NCBI GenBank assembly: GCA_002281575.1
Contig: NCGN01000003.1
Location: 124,001 to 188,000, forward strand
DNA from: Sphingobacteriia bacterium 28-36-52
GTDB lineage: Bacteria > Bacteroidota > Bacteroidia > Chitinophagales > Chitinophagaceae
Length of the DNA stretch: 64,000 bases
Reading direction: 5' to 3'
The notes below the pieces were generated by a model. It searched no databases and had not been told where the DNA came from. It saw only the letters and a list, made by a program, of their open reading frames with translations. This document shows, one piece after another, positions 18,592 through 27,016 of the stretch. Numbering within the stretch: position 1 is the first letter of the stretch; every line of letters begins with the position of its first letter. The position numbers were made by a program, and so were the translations under genes.

Positions 18592-19596
18592 ATGCGAAGG
18601 ATATTGCTTATGTGGATGGGGCTGGTCGTAGCTGTGGTTGTTACTGCACAGGATCCACATTTCTCGCAGTTTTTCTCGTCGCCACTTACTTTAAACCCTG
18701 CATTCACGGGTAAATTCTTTGGAACTTATAGAATAGCTGGTAATTATAGAAACCAGTGGCCTACCATCAACAATGCGTTTACTTCTGCAACCGCATCTGT
18801 AGACTTTCAACTAATGCAAAACAAAATGTCTCAAGGAGACAGCTGGGGTGTTGGATTTATGGGGTTTAACGACAACAGCAGCAATGGTGCAGTCCAATTT
18901 AATTACGGAACATTTTCAACAGCGTATCATAAAAGTTTAGACGAAGATGGCATGCACCAAATAGGCTTGGGCGTACAAGCTACTTATGCCAATATGTTGA
19001 TTAATACCAGCAGCCTTAATTTTGAAGATCAGTTAACCTCCGCGGGATTTACCGGATTAACTTCTGAAATTTTTAACTCGAGTACATTAAAATCGAGCTA
19101 TGTAGATTTAAATGCTGGCTTATTGTACAATGGTAGTACCAATGATCGAAACAATTTTTATTTTGGTGTAAGCATGTATCATATCAACCGACCTAAACAA
19201 TCTTTTACAGGAGCAGAATATATATTGAAACCAAGAACCAATATACATGCAGGCGCCTATTTTCCTTTGGGAGCAACAACTACATTGCATTTAAGTGGAT
19301 CACAAAGTTTTCAAGCACAAGTAAGTCAAACTATTTTGGGAGGCGCACTAGAATTAAATGCAACCCCAGATGAACCCAATGCTACCAGCCTTTATTTTGG
19401 TGCATGGATGCGATTAAGAGACGCCATCATTCCTTATGTAGGTATAGAATTCAATGGCATTAGAATTGGTGCTAGTTACGACTATAATGCTTCTTCATTA
19501 AGAACCGCATCAATGAATAGAGGTGGAATTGAAGTGTCATTAATTTATATCAGAAGACCCAATACAGACAGACCTTTGAACTGTCCTAAGTTTTAG
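18592..19596 (+). CDS. Type IX secretion system PorP/SprF family outer-membrane protein
   Basis: 334 residues with signal peptide MRRILLMWMGLVVAVVVTAQ and the family opening DPHFSQFFSSPLTLNPAFTGKF, followed by beta-barrel strands and the C-terminal GIRIGASYDYNASSL and GGIEVSLIYI segments. PorP/SprF proteins anchor proteins at the cell surface or act with type IX substrates such as gliding adhesins. This copy stands alone; the porKLMN core genes are not in the window, so it is likely one of several paralogs paired with a surface protein elsewhere. Exact partner not visible. Confidence 0.9.
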   Translation: MRRILLMWMGLVVAVVVTAQDPHFSQFFSSPLTLNPAFTGKFFGTYRIAGNYRNQWPTINNAFTSATASVDFQLMQNKMSQGDSWGVGFMGFNDNSSNGAVQFNYGTFSTAYHKSLDEDGMHQIGLGVQATYANMLINTSSLNFEDQLTSAGFTGLTSEIFNSSTLKSSYVDLNAGLLYNGSTNDRNNFYFGVSMYHINRPKQSFTGAEYILKPRTNIHAGAYFPLGATTTLHLSGSQSFQAQVSQTILGGALELNATPDEPNATSLYFGAWMRLRDAIIPYVGIEFNGIRIGASYDYNASSLRTASMNRGGIEVSLIYIRRPNTDRPLNCPKF

Positions 19597-19608
19597 GCAG
19601 CTATTTGT

Positions 19609-19616
19609 TATCTTTG
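19609..19616 (+). promoter_or_regulatory. Candidate -7 promoter element (TATCTTTG)
   Basis: Full match to the Bacteroidota TAnnTTTG element, 16 bp before the TTG start of the EI24 gene. No convincing TTG element at the right distance upstream. Confidence 0.35.
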
Positions 19617-19632
19617 GCAAAACACCCCCTGA

Positions 19633-20421
19633 TTGCTCAAAGAAATTATTATATCTATACAAGCTTACGGTGCAGCACATCAATTTATTAAAGCCAATAA
19701 ATTGTGGAAATGGATTATTGTGCCAGGCATTCTGTACATGTTGTTATTCATAACAGGCATGTATTTTTTTAGCCAGAGTGCCAACAATGCCATTGAATGG
19801 ATTGCGCTAAGAACAGGCTTAAAAGGCTGGCTAGACACTTTAGACAATGGTTTTTTGGGATTCCTATTTACATTCGGAACCACTTTGTTATGGATCCTAT
19901 TAATGTTGTTTTATTTTTCCTTATTTAAATATTTATTTCTAATTATTGGCTCTCCGGTATTTGCTTACTTAAGTGAAAAAACAGAAGCCATTATAGAAAA
20001 AAAAGATTTCCCTTTTAATAAACAACAGTTTATTAAAGACATCATACGAGGAATCAAACTTTCTGTACGAAATAGTCTATGGCAAACCGTTTATTTACTC
20101 AGCATTATATTTTTAAGCTTAATACCTTTAGTAGGTTGGTTTACGCCATTTTTAGCGCTGATACTAGAAAGTTATTATTATGGATTCTCCATGTTAGACT
20201 ACAGCATGGAAAGACATAAAAAATCTGAGGGAGAAAGCATTGCATTTGTGAGTGCGCACAAAGGATTGGCCATGGGAAATGGAATCGTGTTTTATCTATT
20301 TCATTTTTTACCAGTTATCGGTTGGATCTTAGCCCCCTCCTATGCAGTCATTGCTGCTACTTTAAGCATATACCCTTTAAAAAAAGAGGCCATTGAACAA
20401 TCCATCGCAAAAAACGGGTAA
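19633..20421 (+). CDS. EI24 domain (CysZ-like) membrane protein
   Basis: 262-residue inner-membrane protein of the EI24/CysZ fold. It has hydrophobic segments at about residues 28-48, 80-105, 150-175 and 210-245, and typical motifs such as SPVFAYLSEKTEAI and GWFTPFLALILESYYYGFSMLDY. CysZ in E. coli imports sulfate; whether this protein carries sulfate is unknown. The start is a TTG at 19633 (MLKEIIISIQAYGAA), supported by the promoter element just upstream and the lack of a nearby ATG. It overlaps the following methyltransferase gene by 29 bp, which suggests translational coupling. Confidence 0.85.
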   Translation: MLKEIIISIQAYGAAHQFIKANKLWKWIIVPGILYMLLFITGMYFFSQSANNAIEWIALRTGLKGWLDTLDNGFLGFLFTFGTTLLWILLMLFYFSLFKYLFLIIGSPVFAYLSEKTEAIIEKKDFPFNKQQFIKDIIRGIKLSVRNSLWQTVYLLSIIFLSLIPLVGWFTPFLALILESYYYGFSMLDYSMERHKKSEGESIAFVSAHKGLAMGNGIVFYLFHFLPVIGWILAPSYAVIAATLSIYPLKKEAIEQSIAKNG

Positions 20422-21109
20422 AGTTATTTTAATCCCAACGGTATTGCATGAAGAAGCATTGCATACCATACCAGCCTATATTACTGAAGCTATAAAAGCG
20501 TGCAGCGTATTTTTTGTAGAAAACGAAAAAACAACGCGAAGATTTTTTAAAAAACTTTGGAAAGAAATGGTCATTGATAATTATCAATGGCATACCATAC
20601 ATAAAGCGGAAACCGCTGTTACCAAAGCATTCATAGATGCATTAGAGAAAGGACATACCATTGGTATCGTAAGTGAAGCTGGCTGCCCAGGCATTGCAGA
20701 TCCAGGACAAATATTGGTGGAAGCTGCACAGCTAAAAGGATTTAAAGTAACTCCATTAGTAGGACCCAGCTCCATTTTATTGGCTTTAATGGCCAGTGGA
20801 ATGAATGGACAGTGTTTTCAATTCAATGGATATTTACCCATCGACTCATTAGAGAAAAAGAAAAAAATAAAAGCCATAGAAGAAGATTCATTGCGCAATC
20901 AATGCACCCATATTTTTATTGAAACGCCTTATAGAAACAATCAATTGTTGGGCGATCTTTTACAAAGTTGCAAACCAGATACACGTATTTGTATCGCCAG
21001 AAATATTACTGCCCCCGACGAGTGGATTGTAACTAAGCCCGTAAAAGATTGGGCAAAAAAAATACCGGAACTCCATAAAATTCCGGTAATATTTTTATTA
21101 CAAGCTTGA
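20393..21109 (+). CDS. RsmI-like SAM-dependent methyltransferase (tetrapyrrole methylase fold)
   Basis: 238 residues of the tetrapyrrole-methylase fold found in RsmI, which 2'-O-methylates C1402 of 16S rRNA. Family pieces seen: GIVSEAGCPGIADPGQILVE, VTPLVGPSSILLALMASG, FNGYLPIDSLEKKK and FIETPYRNNQLL. It differs from canonical RsmI at the N-terminus, where the usual glycine-rich GNLxDIT segment is replaced by PTVLHEEALHTIP, and it is ~40 residues shorter. It may be a divergent RsmI or a paralog with another target. TTG start inside the EI24 gene. A hairpin in its last codons may terminate the transcript. Confidence 0.82.
   Translation: MNNPSQKTGKVILIPTVLHEEALHTIPAYITEAIKACSVFFVENEKTTRRFFKKLWKEMVIDNYQWHTIHKAETAVTKAFIDALEKGHTIGIVSEAGCPGIADPGQILVEAAQLKGFKVTPLVGPSSILLALMASGMNGQCFQFNGYLPIDSLEKKKKIKAIEEDSLRNQCTHIFIETPYRNNQLLGDLLQSCKPDTRICIARNITAPDEWIVTKPVKDWAKKIPELHKIPVIFLLQA
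21063..21095 (+). terminator. Probable terminator hairpin in the 3' end of the RsmI-like gene
   Basis: TACCGGAA (21063-21070) pairs perfectly with TTCCGGTA (21081-21088) across a 10-nt loop, followed by a T-rich tract (ATATTTTTATT). It lies in the last codons of the gene, ahead of a convergent gene. Confidence 0.45.
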
Positions 21110-21143
21110 TCAAATTAATTGGATTATTTAGACCATTGGGTAA

Positions 21144-21542
21144 TTAATTATTCTTGGGTGCAATAATGGTTTCATTACCCAGGCCCCTAACTTCTAAAAT
21201 ACTGTCAACAATATATTTTTCTACTCCACGCCAAGGCAATGCACCTAAGTAGCGTTTATAATGCACGTTAATTTCTCTGCCAGAATTTTGATTTAAAACT
21301 GTTGCTACCTTATCATCTTCTACACTAAATTCAAATTCAATACTCTGTACATTGGCTTTAAACCCACTCTGTATTAAATTGCCTTCATAGGTTTTAAAAA
21401 CAAATCCTTTTTCTTGAAAGGTATTCAGTATTCCTGCTTTGGTGCCTTCTGAGTACACAAAATAAAAACGCCAATAAATAAATGCGGCTAGCAACAAAAT
21501 GATAATGGTGGCAGCACTCCAAGCAAATTTTTTCATAGTCAT
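21144..21542 (-). CDS. Small membrane-anchored protein, unknown function
   Basis: About 132 residues with one N-terminal membrane helix (FAWSAATIIILLLAAFIYWRF) and a soluble domain of ~100 residues (EGTKAGILNTFQEKGFVFKTYEGNL, GREINVHYKRYL, PWRGVEKYIVDSI). Similar short proteins in Chitinophagaceae have been labelled 6-phosphogluconate dehydrogenase, but no dehydrogenase domain is present. I use the Met at 21542; the longer frame to 21566 would overlap the upstream peptidase gene by 23 bp. It is probably translated with the M28 peptidase. Its domain faces the periplasm by the positive-inside rule. Confidence 0.75.
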   Translation of the reverse strand: MTMKKFAWSAATIIILLLAAFIYWRFYFVYSEGTKAGILNTFQEKGFVFKTYEGNLIQSGFKANVQSIEFEFSVEDDKVATVLNQNSGREINVHYKRYLGALPWRGVEKYIVDSILEVRGLGNETIIAPKNN

Positions 21543-21543
21543 A

Positions 21544-22914
21544 TTATAGTCCGTATTGGTCAACAAGGTAAATAAGTGCGGCCATATTTACGGCACCCAA
21601 ATTCAACTCTCTTTTATTCACGTTTTCGAACACATCGGAACGAGCATGGTGAATATCAAAATAGCGTTGGCTATCGGGCATTAAACCAGCAATTGGTGTT
21701 CCAAAAGTTCTATTGAGTGGGCCAATATCAGCGCCACCGCCACCTGCTTGTAAAAAGTCGGTGCCATACGGTTTCAACAAAGGCAGCCAAGTTTGTATTT
21801 TGCCTAATTGTGTTGCAGAAGCAGTAAAGCCGAAACCTCTTGGCGTAAATCCACCAGCATCAGATTCCAAAGCAAACACATGCTTCTCGTTATTTTTCTT
21901 TGCTTCTTCTGCATATTTATTTCCACCACGCATTCCATTTTCTTCGTTGGCAAATAACACAAAGCGAAGGGTTCTTTTGGGTTTATAACCCAATGTTTTT
22001 AAGGCACGCATAATTTCGATGGTTTGTACAATACCCGCACCATCATCGTGTGCGCCTTCGTTTACATCCCAGCTATCTAAATGACCTCCTACCGTAATAT
22101 ATTCATTCGGAAATTCGGTGCCAGTTAATTCTGCCACAACCGAATGACCTACTACGTCAGGACCAAAAGAACCATTGGTAGTCATTGAAACTTTGATGCT
22201 GTTACTTCTGGTATTAGCCCAAATATAATCAGCGTCTTCATTGCCCAAAGCAATGGCTGGTATTTTAGGATAAGCTTCATCATAACCAGTGGTTCCTGTA
22301 TGCGGATTATTATCGGTGGCTTCTGTTAAAGAACGAATCATTACGCCTACCGCACCGTATTTTGCCGCACGGCTAGGACCAGATCTTCTATATTGACCTG
22401 CTTCGCCATATGATTTAAATGTTTGGATATTGGTAGGATTGAATTTGTTATTGAAGTATACAATCTTCCCCTTTAACTGGTCTTTCTTGGCTTCCATTTC
22501 GTCAAAGTCTTGTACGGCAACCACTTCAGCCACCAATGGTTTACCACCAGTTCCCAATGAATTACCCAAGGCCAATACATCTAAAGTTCGGTTGGTTTTT
22601 TTACCGTTCTGCAACACAACAGCAGCTAGGTCTTTGCCTCCCCTTTTCCAGTTCGGCATCATGCATTCTTGTAGGAATACTTTGTCTGCACCCAATTTTT
22701 TTAGGGATGCTTCACCCCAAGCAACAGCTTTATTGTATTGTTCAGAGCCAGCTAATCTGCCTCCAATCCCCTTTGTTAATTCGCGCAACAAGTCGTGGGC
22801 TTTGCCGTTGCGCATAATTTCATCACTTATTTTCTTGATGTAAACCGAGTCCGCATTGCTTTGAGCGGAAACCAACATTGGAATAAATGCGGCTAGAATA
22901 AATAATTGCTTCAT
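21544..22914 (-). CDS. Secreted M28 family zinc peptidase with PA domain
   Basis: 456 residues with signal peptide MKQLFILAAFIPMLVSAQ. A protease-associated insert at about residues 120-235 (QLKGKIVYFNNKF, SGPSRAAKYGAVGVMIRS) precedes the M28 catalytic region. Zinc ligands and catalytic residues are seen in GGHLDSWDVNEGAHDDGAG, FANEENGMRGG, ALESDAGG and DIHHARSDV. Such enzymes are aminopeptidases or carboxypeptidases (PGCP-like) acting in the periplasm or outside the cell. The next leftward gene starts 2 bp past the stop, so they form a two-gene unit. Confidence 0.92.
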   Translation of the reverse strand: MKQLFILAAFIPMLVSAQSNADSVYIKKISDEIMRNGKAHDLLRELTKGIGGRLAGSEQYNKAVAWGEASLKKLGADKVFLQECMMPNWKRGGKDLAAVVLQNGKKTNRTLDVLALGNSLGTGGKPLVAEVVAVQDFDEMEAKKDQLKGKIVYFNNKFNPTNIQTFKSYGEAGQYRRSGPSRAAKYGAVGVMIRSLTEATDNNPHTGTTGYDEAYPKIPAIALGNEDADYIWANTRSNSIKVSMTTNGSFGPDVVGHSVVAELTGTEFPNEYITVGGHLDSWDVNEGAHDDGAGIVQTIEIMRALKTLGYKPKRTLRFVLFANEENGMRGGNKYAEEAKKNNEKHVFALESDAGGFTPRGFGFTASATQLGKIQTWLPLLKPYGTDFLQAGGGGADIGPLNRTFGTPIAGLMPDSQRYFDIHHARSDVFENVNKRELNLGAVNMAALIYLVDQYGL

Positions 22915-23013
22915 TGGCTAAAGTTAACGATTTGATTGATTTGTTATGCTTTGATGAGCGGAATGAACAAAAGCAAAAAAAAGCCGTTCTTTACATAGAA
23001 TAATTAAGCTATT

Positions 23014-24156
23014 ATGCGAATAGGTATTGTGTGTTATCCCACTTTTGGCGGATCAGGTGTATTGGCCACTGAATTAGGTAAAGCCCTGGCCGATGAAGGC
23101 CATCAGGTCCATTTTATTACTTATCAGCAACCTGTAAGACTGAATGTATTTAATACCAATATATTCTACCATGAAGTAAGGGTGCCTACCTATCCTTTGT
23201 TTGATTATCCCCCTTATGAAGTAGCATTGGCCAGCACCATGGTAGATGTAATCATGAATTACGATTTAGACTTATTGCATGTACACTATGCCATTCCACA
23301 TGCATCTGCTGCTTACATGGCACGTCAAATTGTTCAGAAAAAAACAGGCAGACATGTTCCTTTTATTACCACCTTACACGGTACCGATATAACATTGGTT
23401 GGAAAAGACAAAACCTACGAACCAGTAGTTACATTCTCCATCAATGAAAGTGATGCCATTACTGCAGTATCCAAAAACTTACGCGACGAAACCTATCATT
23501 CTTTTTCAATAGAAAAAGAAATTGAAGTGATTTACAACTTTGTAGACGTAAGTAGATTCAATAAAAAACCCATTGATGCATTTAGAAAAGTAATTGCACC
23601 GAATGGAGAAAAGATTTTGATGCACGCCAGTAATTTTAGAAAAGTAAAAAGAGTTACCGACGTCATTCAAGTTTTTGCATCCGTACAAAAAGAAGTGCCT
23701 TCTAAATTATTGATGGTAGGTGATGGCCCTGAAAGACCTGCCTGTGAAGAGTTGGCAAGAGAATTAGGGGTAGAACACGATGTGCGCTTTTTAGGAAAAC
23801 AAGAACAAATAGAAGATATATTGGCAGTAAGTGATGTATTCTTACTTCCTTCCGAATACGAAAGTTTTGGGTTAGCTGCATTGGAAGCAATGGCAGCCAG
23901 AACAGTGGTAATCAGCACCAATGCTGGGGGACTAGGCGAAATTAATATTCAAGAAAAAACAGGATTCATGGCCAATGTAGGTGATACCGCAGCCATGAGC
24001 AGTTTTGCCATTGAACTATTAAAAGATGAACCTAGATTAGCAGAAATGAAAGAAGCCGCTTACGAGCAAGCATCATTGTTTGATATCAAAAATATTATTC
24101 CTATTTACGAAAAACTATACGGCCGTTTTTGTAGGATGGATCAGTCTGAAGCGTGA
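23014..24156 (+). CDS. bshA: N-acetyl-alpha-D-glucosaminyl L-malate synthase BshA
   Basis: First enzyme of bacillithiol synthesis; a GT-B (GT4) glycosyltransferase that joins GlcNAc from UDP-GlcNAc to L-malate. The family signature is strong: RIGIVCYPTFGGSGVLATEL at the start, HVHYAIPHASAAYMAR, TTLHGTDITLVG, and the donor-site motif PSEYESFGLAALEAMA near residue 285. 380 residues is normal. The rest of the bacillithiol pathway is not in the window. Its presence says that the cell likely uses bacillithiol as its low-molecular-weight thiol, as other Bacteroidota do. Convergent with the Ada gene, 8 bp apart. Confidence 0.95.
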   Translation: MRIGIVCYPTFGGSGVLATELGKALADEGHQVHFITYQQPVRLNVFNTNIFYHEVRVPTYPLFDYPPYEVALASTMVDVIMNYDLDLLHVHYAIPHASAAYMARQIVQKKTGRHVPFITTLHGTDITLVGKDKTYEPVVTFSINESDAITAVSKNLRDETYHSFSIEKEIEVIYNFVDVSRFNKKPIDAFRKVIAPNGEKILMHASNFRKVKRVTDVIQVFASVQKEVPSKLLMVGDGPERPACEELARELGVEHDVRFLGKQEQIEDILAVSDVFLLPSEYESFGLAALEAMAARTVVISTNAGGLGEINIQEKTGFMANVGDTAAMSSFAIELLKDEPRLAEMKEAAYEQASLFDIKNIIPIYEKLYGRFCRMDQSEA

Positions 24157-24164
24157 GAAAAATT

Positions 24165-25211
24165 TTAGTTTGAATTGTTTTTTTCTTCCAATTCTAATAA
24201 ATATTTTTTTCGCCATAGTCCGCCACCATAACCAGTCAATTGTCCGTCTGAACCAATGACACGGTGACAAGGTATTAAAATTGATATCCTATTCATGCCA
24301 TTCGCATTGGCAACAGCTCTTACACTTTCTGGACTGCCAATCGCAATTGCTTGGTCCTTGTAAGATTTCGTTTGCCCATAAGCTATTTGTTGTAATGCAT
24401 TCCAAACTTTATTTTGAAAATCAGAACCAGGTGTATGCAGCGGAACTGAAAATGTTTTTCTTTTCCCATTAAAGTACTCTATTAATTCAAGCTTTAACCT
24501 GTCAAAATGCTTATTGTTGCCTTGAATGATTGTTGCATTTAAAAGCTTAGCAATTGACTTTAATTCTGTTTCCAACATTTTTCTATCTGCAAATTCTAAT
24601 AGACAAATTCCTTGAATTGTTGCACAAACAAGCATCGTTCCTAATGGTGTTTCAATTCGTGTGAAGTCGATTATAGTTTGATGCTTTCCATTCTTTGGTG
24701 AAACACCAAATATATTTTTAAAACTATCTGCAAATCCACTCAATGATTCAAAACCAGCATCATATGCAGTATGAGTAATACTATCGCCACTTTGTATTTT
24801 TTTAAAAGCAGCATTTATTCTAAATAATCTTTGATATGCCTGAAAAGTAATTCCGTGATTCTTTAAAAACCACCTTCTTATTTGGCTGGGTTCAATACCT
24901 TTTTGCTTAAGATCATAGTCTTTAAATTTAATAGTTGGATTTTCTGAAAATTCTTTAACGATATGCTGAAATTCAACTGGCATCTCGTTAATTGTATTTA
25001 AAGGATTACAAACCTTGCAAGCCCTGTATCCTTTAAGAATGCACTCTTTTGAAGTTTTCAAAAATTCTACATTTTCCAATTTGGGTTTTCGGGCAGTGCA
25101 AGATGGCCGGCAAAAAATTCCAGTGGTTTTAACCGCCGTAAAAAATAATCCTTCAAACCGCGTATCTTTTTCAAGAATCGCTTTGTACATGATGTCAATC
25201 GTCAAGTTCAT
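24165..25211 (-). CDS. ada: Ada-like bifunctional DNA repair methyltransferase / AraC regulator
   Basis: Three parts in 348 residues. First, an Ada N-terminal metal-binding domain with four cysteines (FCRPSCTAR, YRACKVCNP) that takes methyl groups from phosphotriesters. Second, an AraC-type helix-turn-helix (about 95-180; IRRWFLKNHGITFQAYQRLFR). Third, an O6-methylguanine methyltransferase domain with the acceptor cysteine in LIPCHRVIGSDGQLTGYGGG. All key residues are intact, so a methylation-inducible repair regulator is expected. The Met at 25190 (MYKAILEKDTRF) is an alternative start. Two ORF-poor strands separate it from the SulP gene. Confidence 0.93.
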   Translation of the reverse strand: MNLTIDIMYKAILEKDTRFEGLFFTAVKTTGIFCRPSCTARKPKLENVEFLKTSKECILKGYRACKVCNPLNTINEMPVEFQHIVKEFSENPTIKFKDYDLKQKGIEPSQIRRWFLKNHGITFQAYQRLFRINAAFKKIQSGDSITHTAYDAGFESLSGFADSFKNIFGVSPKNGKHQTIIDFTRIETPLGTMLVCATIQGICLLEFADRKMLETELKSIAKLLNATIIQGNNKHFDRLKLELIEYFNGKRKTFSVPLHTPGSDFQNKVWNALQQIAYGQTKSYKDQAIAIGSPESVRAVANANGMNRISILIPCHRVIGSDGQLTGYGGGLWRKKYLLELEEKNNSN

Positions 25212-25431
25212 CGTTAAAATAAGTTGTCAAGATGCTTTAATTACAAAGATACTTTGGGATACTGGGGTTGTACAACCGAAAAATTGACAACTATTTTATT
25301 TTCCGCAAATATGCGTTGAATATTGCAATTATTCTCCGCAAGTTCTATTCCTCTTCAGGTATTGATAACGCAACCACAGACATGGAAAAAGCAATAACCG
25401 TCCCAAGTGGTATTCCCTTTTCTACCAATAC

Positions 25432-25463
25432 TTGCATGATAGGTAACAGAATTGATACATTTG
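25432..25463 (+). promoter_or_regulatory. Bacteroidota-type promoter of the SulP gene
   Basis: TTG at 25432-25434, a 21-bp spacer, and a full TAnnTTTG match TACATTTG at 25456-25463, 20 bp before the ATG at 25484. Spacing and both elements fit the phylum consensus. Confidence 0.6.
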
Positions 25464-25483
25464 CAGCATACTAAGCGAAATAA

Positions 25484-27016
25484 ATGAAAAGCTATATACA
25501 ATTATTCAACTTTAAGCAATCCGTTGATTATAAAACAGAAGTACTTTCAGGACTTACCGTAGCCTTAGCATTGGTTCCAGAAGCAGTTGCCTTTGCCCTG
25601 ATAGCTGGTTTGTCGCCCTTGACAGGTTTATACGCAGCATTTATGATGGGATTAGTGACTGCTGTTTTAGGGGGCCGCCCAGGCATGATTTCAGGTGCTA
25701 CTGGTGCTGTTGCTGTAGTTATAGTAACACTGGTAAAATCACATGGGGTAGAGTATATTTTTGCTACAGTTATTTTGGCTGGTTTAATTCAACTATTGGC
25801 AGGATTTTTACGATTAGGGAAATTAATCAGACTAGTACCCCACCCTGTTATTTTTGGTTTTGTAAATGGGCTTGCCATAATTATTTTTATGTCTCAACTG
25901 GCCCAATTTAAAGACGATTCAGGAAATTGGCTTACAGGAAAAAGTTTATACTATTTTTCGGGGATGGTACTTCTAACAATGGTTATCATTTTTGGATTAC
26001 CAAAACTAACTAAAGCAATACCAGCTTCACTAACAGCAATTTTGGCGATATTTGGATTGGTTACCATCTTACAAATTGACACAAAAACAGTAGGCGATAT
26101 CGCTTCCATCAAAGGAGGATTTCCTCCATTTCATATTCCATCCATTCCACTAAGCTGGGAAACCCTTAGTATTATTTTTCCTTATGCAGCTATTGTTGCT
26201 GGCGTTGGACTAATTGAAAGTTTATTAACCCTAAATATTGTAGATGAAATTACCGAAACCAGGGGAAGAGGAAACAAAGAAGCGGTTGCACAAGGAGTTG
26301 CCAATATTTTGTCGGGCTTTTTTTCTGGAATGGGTGGATGTGCCATGATTGGCCAAAGCTTAATTAATGTATCAAATGGAGCAAGAGCCCGCTTATCAGG
26401 CATTGTTGCTGCAGTTATGTTATTGGTCTTTGTAATGTTTGGATCTGCTTTAATTGAAAAAGTTCCTATGGCTGCGCTCACAGGATTAATGATCATGGTG
26501 TCAATAGGAACTTTTGAGTGGGCAAGTTTAAAAACTTTCACCAAAATGCCTAAGTCTGATGTATTTGTAATGGTTATGGTAACACTAGTAACTGTTTTCC
26601 TACACAACTTGGCTCTAGCTGTTATTGTTGGAGTAATCATTGCGGCATTGGTATTTGCATGGGACAACGCAAAAAGAATTCGGGCAAGAAAGTTTACAGA
26701 CGAACACGGAATTAAACATTATGAAATTTTTGGACCATTATTTTTTGGATCCGTTACCGCTTTTAATGAGAAGTTTGATATAATGAACGATCCAACTGAA
26801 GTAATCATCGACTTTGCTGAAAGCCGAGTGGTAGACATGTCTGCAATTGAAGCCCTCAATAAAATCACCGAACGTTATAGAAAAGCGGGGAAGAAAATAC
26901 ACCTGAAACACCTTAGTGCAGATTGTAAAAAACTACTAAACAATGCAGATGATTTAATTGACGTAAATGTTTGGGAAGACCCAACTTACAAAGTAGCAAT
27001 TGATTTTACACAATAG
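25484..27016 (+). CDS. SulP family inorganic anion transporter with STAS domain
   Basis: 510-residue inner-membrane transporter (SLC26/SulP). The membrane part, residues ~15-400, starts with the family's LSGLTVALALVPEAVAFALIAG and PLTGLYAAFMMG, and includes IISGATGAVAVVI-type GMISGATGAVAVV and the FSGMGGCAMIGQSLINVSNG stretch. The C-terminal cytosolic STAS domain (about 415-505) has VIIDFAESRVVDMSAIEALNKI. The substrate may be sulfate or bicarbonate and cannot be decided here. The 3' end overlaps the convergent aminotransferase gene by 11 bp; its own promoter lies directly upstream. Confidence 0.93.
   Translation: MKSYIQLFNFKQSVDYKTEVLSGLTVALALVPEAVAFALIAGLSPLTGLYAAFMMGLVTAVLGGRPGMISGATGAVAVVIVTLVKSHGVEYIFATVILAGLIQLLAGFLRLGKLIRLVPHPVIFGFVNGLAIIIFMSQLAQFKDDSGNWLTGKSLYYFSGMVLLTMVIIFGLPKLTKAIPASLTAILAIFGLVTILQIDTKTVGDIASIKGGFPPFHIPSIPLSWETLSIIFPYAAIVAGVGLIESLLTLNIVDEITETRGRGNKEAVAQGVANILSGFFSGMGGCAMIGQSLINVSNGARARLSGIVAAVMLLVFVMFGSALIEKVPMAALTGLMIMVSIGTFEWASLKTFTKMPKSDVFVMVMVTLVTVFLHNLALAVIVGVIIAALVFAWDNAKRIRARKFTDEHGIKHYEIFGPLFFGSVTAFNEKFDIMNDPTEVIIDFAESRVVDMSAIEALNKITERYRKAGKKIHLKHLSADCKKLLNNADDLIDVNVWEDPTYKVAIDFTQ

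Noticed and set aside
22430-22843. 137-aa frame opposite the M28 peptidase gene
   Set aside because: Antisense shadow of a well-supported peptidase.
25268-25474. 68-aa open frame between the Ada and SulP genes
   Set aside because: Composition is not protein-like, it runs through the SulP promoter, and no domain is recognisable.
26182-26667. 161-aa frame opposite the SulP transporter gene
   Set aside because: Low-complexity Thr/Ile-rich shadow of membrane-helix codons.
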